Shown piece by piece: positions 5,401 through 7,842 of a DNA stretch of 7,842 bases (within the stretch, counting starts at the first letter, position 1; each line of letters opens with the position of its first letter). Origin of the DNA: Streptomyces albidoflavus (GTDB lineage: Bacteria > Actinomycetota > Actinomycetes > Streptomycetales > Streptomycetaceae). A program made the translations under genes and the position numbers. The notes under the pieces were generated by a model. That model did not search any database. It worked only from the letters and a program-made list of their open reading frames with translations, and had not been told where the DNA came from. The stretch covers positions 1-7,842 of the forward strand of contig NZ_JOII01000068.1 in the NCBI RefSeq assembly GCF_000719955.1. Direction: 5' to 3'.

Positions 5401-7842
5401 GCCCACGTCGTCGTCGAGGAACACGTTCCCGGGGAGTCCGTCCCCGAGGGGCCGCCCGACGTGCTGGGCGAACACCTCCTGGTCCTCTCCGGACACACCC
5501 CCGAGGCACTGGTCCGGCGCGCCCGCGACCTGCTGCGGCTGCTCAGCGAGGAGGACGCCCCCGACACGGCGGCACTGTGCCGCTCGGCCGCGGTCGGCCG
5601 CGACCACCAGCGCCACCGCGCGGCCGTCCTCGGCTCCGGCCCGGAGCAACTGAGGGCCGGGCTCGACCGGATCGCCCGCCACCACGGCGACGCCCACGGA
5701 ACGGTCCTGCGCGACGGGCGCGTGGTCGCCACCGACCTCGGCCCCGCCACCGGCACGGCCGACGCCGCCCCCTACGCGCGCCTCGCCACGTACACCACCG
5801 TCGGCGCCGACCGGCTCCGGGCCCAACTGGCCCTGCCCGACGACCGCCTGAGCACGGCACTGGCCTGCTTCCACGTGAGCGGCGGCAGCGTCGACTGGCG
5901 CCAGGTCCACGCCGGTACGCGGGCCCGCCGCATCGTGCTGCCGCCCTACCCCTTCCGGACCCCCTCCGGCGACCAGCCGGCCGCTTCCCGCCCGGACCCG
6001 GACGACAGCGTCCGGCGCCTGACCCGCGCCCACCGCGTCTTCGGCGAGCCGACCGTCCCCGCCGCCCTGCCCCTGGCGCTCGCCCTCGACCACGCCGAAG
6101 TCCTGGAACACGTCACCTTCACCGCCCGGGGGACCGGCGACGGCCCGCTCACCGGCGACCTCGACGACCCCGGCCGCACCGGCCCGGCCGCCTTCCGCCA
6201 CGGCGAGCGCGTCATCGCCCGCCTGACGACGGCTGGCCGCACCCAGGACCCCGTACCCGCCGCACCTGACCTCGCCCAGCTGCGCGCCGGACTCGACCGC
6301 GGCCTCGAACCGGAGGGCCTGTACGCCTGGTTCGCCGCCCAGGGCATGGAGATCGAGGCACCCCTGCGCTCCCTCGCCGGCCTCCGCTACGGTGCCACGC
6401 GCGTGCTCGCCCGGCTGGACACCCCGGCCGAGGGCGGACCGGAGCGCGCCGCGGTCGCCCTGGACGCCGCTCTGCAGAGCATGGCCGTCCTCACTCTCGC
6501 CGACCCCGCCGTCCCCCGGGGGACGTACCTGCCGGTCTCCGTGGCCCGGGTGGTCCGCTGGGACGACCCGGCCCGTACCGCCTACGTCCTGCTCGACGCC
6601 GAGCACACCGGCGCCGACCCCGTCCGCCGGGGCGAGGCGACCCTGCTCGCCCGCGACGGACGGGTCCTCGCCCGGCTCAGCGGCATCGAGTACCGGCCGG
6701 TCGCCGGCCCGGGGGCACCGGAGCCCGAGGCGACCGCCCCGCGCCCGCGGGCCGAGCCGTCCGCCACGCCGCCGGGGGCGGAACACCTGGCCGCCGCCGA
6801 GGCCGCCGTCCTCGCCGCCGTCCGGGGCGTCTTCCACGACCCGGGCATCACCGCCACCACTCCGCTCTCCCGCGCCGGCCTCGACTCCCTGCTGGCGACC
6901 GCTGTCGCGGCCGACCTGGAGAGCGCCCACGGCCTCCGGGTGAGCCTGGCGGACGTGCTGGACGCGCCGGACTGCCGCACCCTCGCCCAGTACCTCGCCG
7001 AACGCGCCGCCGAGGGGACCTTCGCCCCGGCGCAGGGAGCCGGCCCCGCCGCCGCGAGCCGGCCGGAGCCGGCACGGGCGGAGCATCCCGACGCGGTGCC
7101 CGCCCAGGCCGACGACGAGGTGCGCGACGGCGACCTGGCGATCATCGGATTCGCCTTCGCCCTGCCCGGCGCCCAGGACGAGGCGGCGCTCTGGTCACTG
7201 CTGGCCGACGGGGGCACCGCCGTCCGGCCGGCACCGGCCCACCGGTGGGGCGCCTACGCGGACCGGCGCCACACCGACGTCGGCGGATTCCTCGACAACG
7301 CCGAGGAGTTCGACGCCCGCTTCTTCGACTTCTTCCCCAAGCAGGCCGAGGTGCTCGACCCGCAGGCCCGCTGGCTGCTGCGCACCACCTGGGAGGCGCT
7401 GGAGTCGGCCGGGCTCCCGCCCCGGCAACTGGCCCCCGCGACAGGCGTGTTCGTGGGCGCCAGCTACCAGCACTACCGCGAGTACAACATCGCCCCCGAA
7501 CTCGACGCCCACAGCGGACTGGGCAACCACAACGCCTTCCTCGCCAACCGCCTCAGTCACTTCCTGGATCTGCGGGGTCCGAGCATGACGGTGGACACGT
7601 TGTGCTCGTCGTCGCTGGTGGCGTTGCACCAGGCGGTGCGGTCCATCCGGAGCGGGGAGTGCGAGCAGGCCGTCGTCGCCGGTGTCCGCGTCGGGATGAG
7701 CCCGCTGCACTACGTCGCCATGCGTGAGCTGCGGGCCCTGTCGCCCTCGGGTGTGGTGCGGGCGTTCGATGCGGGTGCGGATGGGTTTGTGCCGGGGGAG
7801 GGGGTGGTGTCGGTGGTGGTGAAGTCGTTGGGTGCGGCGTTG
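1588..7842 (+). CDS. Modular type I PKS: DH-KR-ACP-KS-(no AT)-DH-ACP-KS (3' partial)
   Basis: This large assembly-line protein has at least 2085 residues and is open to the window's end. GTG 1588 is chosen because an in-frame stop lies at 1579-1581, GGAG sits 9 bases upstream, and the next possible start (1687) falls after the DH catalytic His (residue 22). Domain order by residue: DH1 lacking its first strand (1-271), KR (281-721), ACP1 (752-826), Pro-rich linker (832-851), KS2 (862-1279), AT-less linker (1292-1457), DH2 (1472-1708), ACP2 (1732-1808), KS3 first half (1849-2085). It completes the module begun by the upstream gene (GTGA overlap, 1588-1591), then adds a module without AT or KR. 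Such a module needs malonyl units from a discrete or neighbouring AT; none is visible. The N-terminus has no docking domain. I saw no in-frame TTA codon. Codon style is uniformly C-ending until about 7553. PKS identity is certain; the product is unknown. Confidence 0.95.
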   Translation, partial: MTPRAETYEKAFAGREPLIAQHRAEGAGLLPAAVQIEMALAGIARRRPFVPLELTDVAFLRPLALTPEETVPVRLDVTHEDAPGEGARFELSAVLAGERKQLSTGTGRLLRDGETAPRHAARPAADGRPLTPRELYEGWSRAGLDYGPDFRTVRELTVGDGTARARLRTDTEPLPWHAHPLLVDGVLQVVSCALQELGADTPPVPMLPIGIARVAVLADLSARATGVTVLVRRTGVEGAYATGDAVVLGPSGETAAEFTGVRMRRTTGPGAVRTAPAATGHPLSRIEWRPAAPPAPRPDTTGTWVVLRHGDDDRLADETGRLLRTGGARVVDAYLEAPAGREASGQDHHVLADTGEAAFRGLWEAVGEEVAGVVHLGNSGPVRAEAGELATGPYGCAAALKTLGERQRRARFLVVTHAAQPVADGDRPVPARAALWGLMRTAAVEYPGLRPRLLDLDEESEPALPAELGDGPPETGYRHGVRHEPVRVPTRPGATGTPPVRRGGHYLILGGHGGLGLALAERLAHEGAAVVALASRSGGASTGHPPSQQIEGTACSLRSYAVDVTAPGALTDLVGRIRADIGELHGVVHAAGTLKDGLLRSATAEDLAAVMRPKVDGVRELAAAVAGSELDFAVLFASVSGAFGNLGQGGYAAANAYLDGFAHAHGAPWTSIDWGLWGETGMGTAVAAQLRRRGVRPLGTTEALDALLAVLGDPPRQVVIAHPDASDTLADEEPPPVPVRAPAGKAPTPHAQRARVEDELARFLTDRLGLASFDRATPLADHGMSSIMSVELAEELSRRWDVHLPATLFLEYGGLTELAEALTERYGVAAALPAPPPPAPEPPAPAPQPPAATTAARTTRPEDIAVVAVSADLPGATSLEGFWHLLRSGRHAFTEVPAERWDVAAHFEPRGPQMTGTYCRSGAFLSDIDRFDPAFFSISVREAEEMDAQQKLLLEHAWAVRDESGLAGHRDIGVFVGATYTHHRDAHGLDEVGPHTALGSMNAVLANRISYALDLTGPSQTVDTLCSSGLVAVQQAVAALRAGQCGAALVAACHVGLTPWYYRSLSQLGALSESRPRPFDDRADGFLPGEGAVAVMLKPLAAAERDGDTVWGVIRGAAVNHGGRGSALPVPRSEAQSAVVRAALADAELDASDITLIETHGTATRLGDPIEIAALTEVFGAGPERREPCLLGSAKANIGHLEPASGLAGLVKILLCLRHREVPPLAGFERPGSHLDLDAGPFTVPTAPLPWPGGDRPRRAGLSAFGMGGTNAHVVVEEHVPGESVPEGPPDVLGEHLLVLSGHTPEALVRRARDLLRLLSEEDAPDTAALCRSAAVGRDHQRHRAAVLGSGPEQLRAGLDRIARHHGDAHGTVLRDGRVVATDLGPATGTADAAPYARLATYTTVGADRLRAQLALPDDRLSTALACFHVSGGSVDWRQVHAGTRARRIVLPPYPFRTPSGDQPAASRPDPDDSVRRLTRAHRVFGEPTVPAALPLALALDHAEVLEHVTFTARGTGDGPLTGDLDDPGRTGPAAFRHGERVIARLTTAGRTQDPVPAAPDLAQLRAGLDRGLEPEGLYAWFAAQGMEIEAPLRSLAGLRYGATRVLARLDTPAEGGPERAAVALDAALQSMAVLTLADPAVPRGTYLPVSVARVVRWDDPARTAYVLLDAEHTGADPVRRGEATLLARDGRVLARLSGIEYRPVAGPGAPEPEATAPRPRAEPSATPPGAEHLAAAEAAVLAAVRGVFHDPGITATTPLSRAGLDSLLATAVAADLESAHGLRVSLADVLDAPDCRTLAQYLAERAAEGTFAPAQGAGPAAASRPEPARAEHPDAVPAQADDEVRDGDLAIIGFAFALPGAQDEAALWSLLADGGTAVRPAPAHRWGAYADRRHTDVGGFLDNAEEFDARFFDFFPKQAEVLDPQARWLLRTTWEALESAGLPPRQLAPATGVFVGASYQHYREYNIAPELDAHSGLGNHNAFLANRLSHFLDLRGPSMTVDTLCSSSLVALHQAVRSIRSGECEQAVVAGVRVGMSPLHYVAMRELRALSPSGVVRAFDAGADGFVPGEGVVSVVVKSLGAAL
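2428..3750 (+). other. KR ketoreductase domain, active, predicted B-type
   Basis: This NADPH-dependent ketoreductase has an N-terminal structural half (residues 281-500) and a catalytic half (about 505-721). The Rossmann loop GGHGGLG is at 510-516. The catalytic set is complete: Lys614, Ser638, Tyr651 and Asn655 (in YAAANAY). The LDD-region motif reads LKD (594-596), keeping the diagnostic second Asp, and Phe643 replaces the Trp that marks A-type enzymes. B-type reduction (3R-hydroxyl) is therefore predicted, normally followed by dehydration to an E double bond. No enoylreductase is inserted between the DH and the KR. Confidence 0.92.
3791..3810. repeat. Perfect 20-bp palindrome in the KR-ACP linker
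   Basis: The 20 bases centred between 3800 and 3801 equal their own reverse complement, with core GTACCGGTAC. They encode part of the low-complexity linker between KR and ACP1 (residues around VPVRAP). There is no loop, so it is not a terminator. It may be chance in GC-rich DNA. Confidence 0.6.
3841..4065 (+). other. ACP1 acyl carrier protein domain with GMSSI motif
   Basis: This carrier domain holds the growing chain on a phosphopantetheine arm. Helix 2 starts with GMSSIMSVEL; by alignment to the usual GxDSL/I motif the modified residue is Ser786 (codon 3943). The usual Asp before that serine is Ser785 here. Flanking helices look normal, including a hydrophobic ATLFLEY segment. A Pro/Ala-rich linker (4081-4155) follows and leads into KS2. 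Confidence 0.9.
4081..4155 (+). other. Pro/Ala-rich interdomain linker between ACP1 and KS2
   Basis: Residues 832-856 are nearly all Pro, Ala, Glu, Gln and Thr, a flexible tether between modules. Its low-complexity codons help produce spurious open frames on both strands here. No domain is recognisable. Confidence 0.8.
4171..5424 (+). other. KS2 ketosynthase domain, catalytic triad intact
   Basis: This ketosynthase accepts the chain from ACP1 and extends it. The active-site motif is DTLCSSGL with Cys1026 (codon 4663). His1160 lies in the HGTAT block and His1200 in NIGH, with Lys1195 just before it. All catalytic residues are present, so it should condense rather than act as a non-elongating KS. 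DTLCSS and the AVNHGG block resemble trans-AT KS families. Oddities are Gly in place of the usual third Ser after Cys, and MDAQQK in place of the common MDPQQR. No AT follows it. Confidence 0.94.
5461..5958 (+). other. AT-less KS-flanking linker (possible AT-docking region)
   Basis: About 165 residues separate KS2 from DH2. The first part (HLLVLSGHTPEAL onward) matches the alpha/beta linker that normally sits between KS and AT. The last part (SVDWRQVHAG to PPYPF) matches the post-AT linker. A whole AT of about 290 residues should lie between them; there is only a short stretch with no GQGSQ, GHSxG or HAFH motif. This is the arrangement of trans-AT modules, where a separate AT supplies malonyl units. 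Confidence 0.8.
6001..6711 (+). other. DH2 dehydratase-type double-hotdog domain with short N-terminus
   Basis: Catalytic signatures of a PKS dehydratase are present: HxxxGxxxxP with His1482, Gly1486 and Pro1491, and DxxxQ with Asp1626 and Gln1630. The usual YGPxF motif is degraded to YGATR. Only about 24 residues separate the preceding YPF motif from the catalytic His, and the usual HPLL opening strand is missing. The module has no KR, so the substrate would have to come from elsewhere. Alternatives are a pyran-synthase-like or double-bond-shifting DH, or an inactive one. The Asp and His argue for retained chemistry. Confidence 0.75.
6781..7010 (+). other. ACP2 acyl carrier protein domain
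   Basis: This carrier domain closes the AT-less module. The modification motif is canonical GLDSL with Ser1767 (codon 6886), followed by LLATAVAADLE as helix 2. It is preceded by a Pro/Glu/Ala-rich linker (6712-6780) and followed by another low-complexity linker (7011-7125) leading into KS3. Confidence 0.92.
7132..7842 (+). other. KS3 ketosynthase domain, N-terminal half (cut by window end)
   Basis: This is the first ~237 residues of a third ketosynthase. It opens with DLAIIGFAFALPG, continues with GVFVGASY and the dimer-interface region NAFLANRLS, and carries the active-site motif DTLCSSSL with Cys2006 (codon 7603). It ends at a PGEG block; the catalytic His residues lie beyond the window. 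Trans-AT-like wording is again visible. Codon use changes abruptly inside the domain: C-ending to about 7552, then runs of G- and T-ending codons. Confidence 0.93.

Noticed and set aside
4171..5424. KS2 as a non-elongating (KS0) domain
   Set aside because: Cys1026, His1160 and His1200 are all present. Non-elongating domains typically lose the HGTGT-region His.
5461..5958. A decayed AT after KS2
   Set aside because: There is no remnant of GQGSQ, GHSxG or HAFH, and the length fits only the two linkers. It looks like a clean AT-less arrangement, with no frameshift or stop.
3591..6269. Long + strand open frame overlapping KR, ACP1, KS2 and DH2
   Set aside because: Its Arg/Pro/Gly-rich translation has no motifs, and it is the shifted frame of a gene with clear KR, ACP and KS signatures.
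1564..7086. Very long open frame on the - strand opposite the second PKS gene
   Set aside because: It is low-complexity Gly/Ala/Arg/Val-rich sequence with no domain motif. It mirrors the + strand gene, whose C-ending codons remove stops from the opposite frame. The + strand frame carries the conserved catalytic motifs.

Overview
The window is one piece of a very large modular type I polyketide synthase (PKS) locus. The DNA is strongly GC-rich, with third codon positions dominated by C and G, which points to an actinomycete, most likely Streptomyces or a relative. This is inference from composition, gene type and motifs. All genes are on the + strand and no non-PKS gene is visible. I do not recognise the pathway or the product.

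Layout: two collinear PKS genes overlap by 4 bases. The first (2-1591, 5' end outside the window) carries the C-terminal tail of a ketosynthase (KS1), a KS-AT linker, a complete acyltransferase (AT) with malonyl-type motifs, a post-AT linker, and only the first few residues of a dehydratase (DH). The second (1588-7842, 3' end outside the window, at least 2085 residues) starts inside that same DH. It continues: rest of DH1, ketoreductase (KR), ACP1, KS2, a KS-flanking linker with no AT, DH2, ACP2, and the first half of KS3. The second gene has no stop codon in the window, so it is easily missed by searches that require a stop; long open frames on either strand inside it are shadows.

The parts make one full module, KS1-AT-DH1-KR-ACP1, divided between two polypeptides inside the DH fold. 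It should add a malonyl unit and reduce and dehydrate it to an enoyl thioester. Next comes a module KS2-(no AT)-DH2-ACP2, with neither AT nor KR, and then the start of a third module. KS sequences have trans-AT-PKS-like features (DTLCSS active sites, AT-less linker), although the first module has its own AT. The locus therefore looks like a mixed cis-AT/trans-AT assembly line.

The main points of interest are the DH split across a GTGA stop/start overlap with its own GGAG ribosome binding site, the AT-less KR-less module with an N-terminally short DH2, the atypical ACP1 serine motif (GMSSI), and abrupt changes of codon style inside KS1 and KS3 that suggest KS-to-KS gene conversion. No gap over 300 bases lacks coding sequence. 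I saw no RNA gene, CRISPR array, insertion sequence, promoter or terminator.
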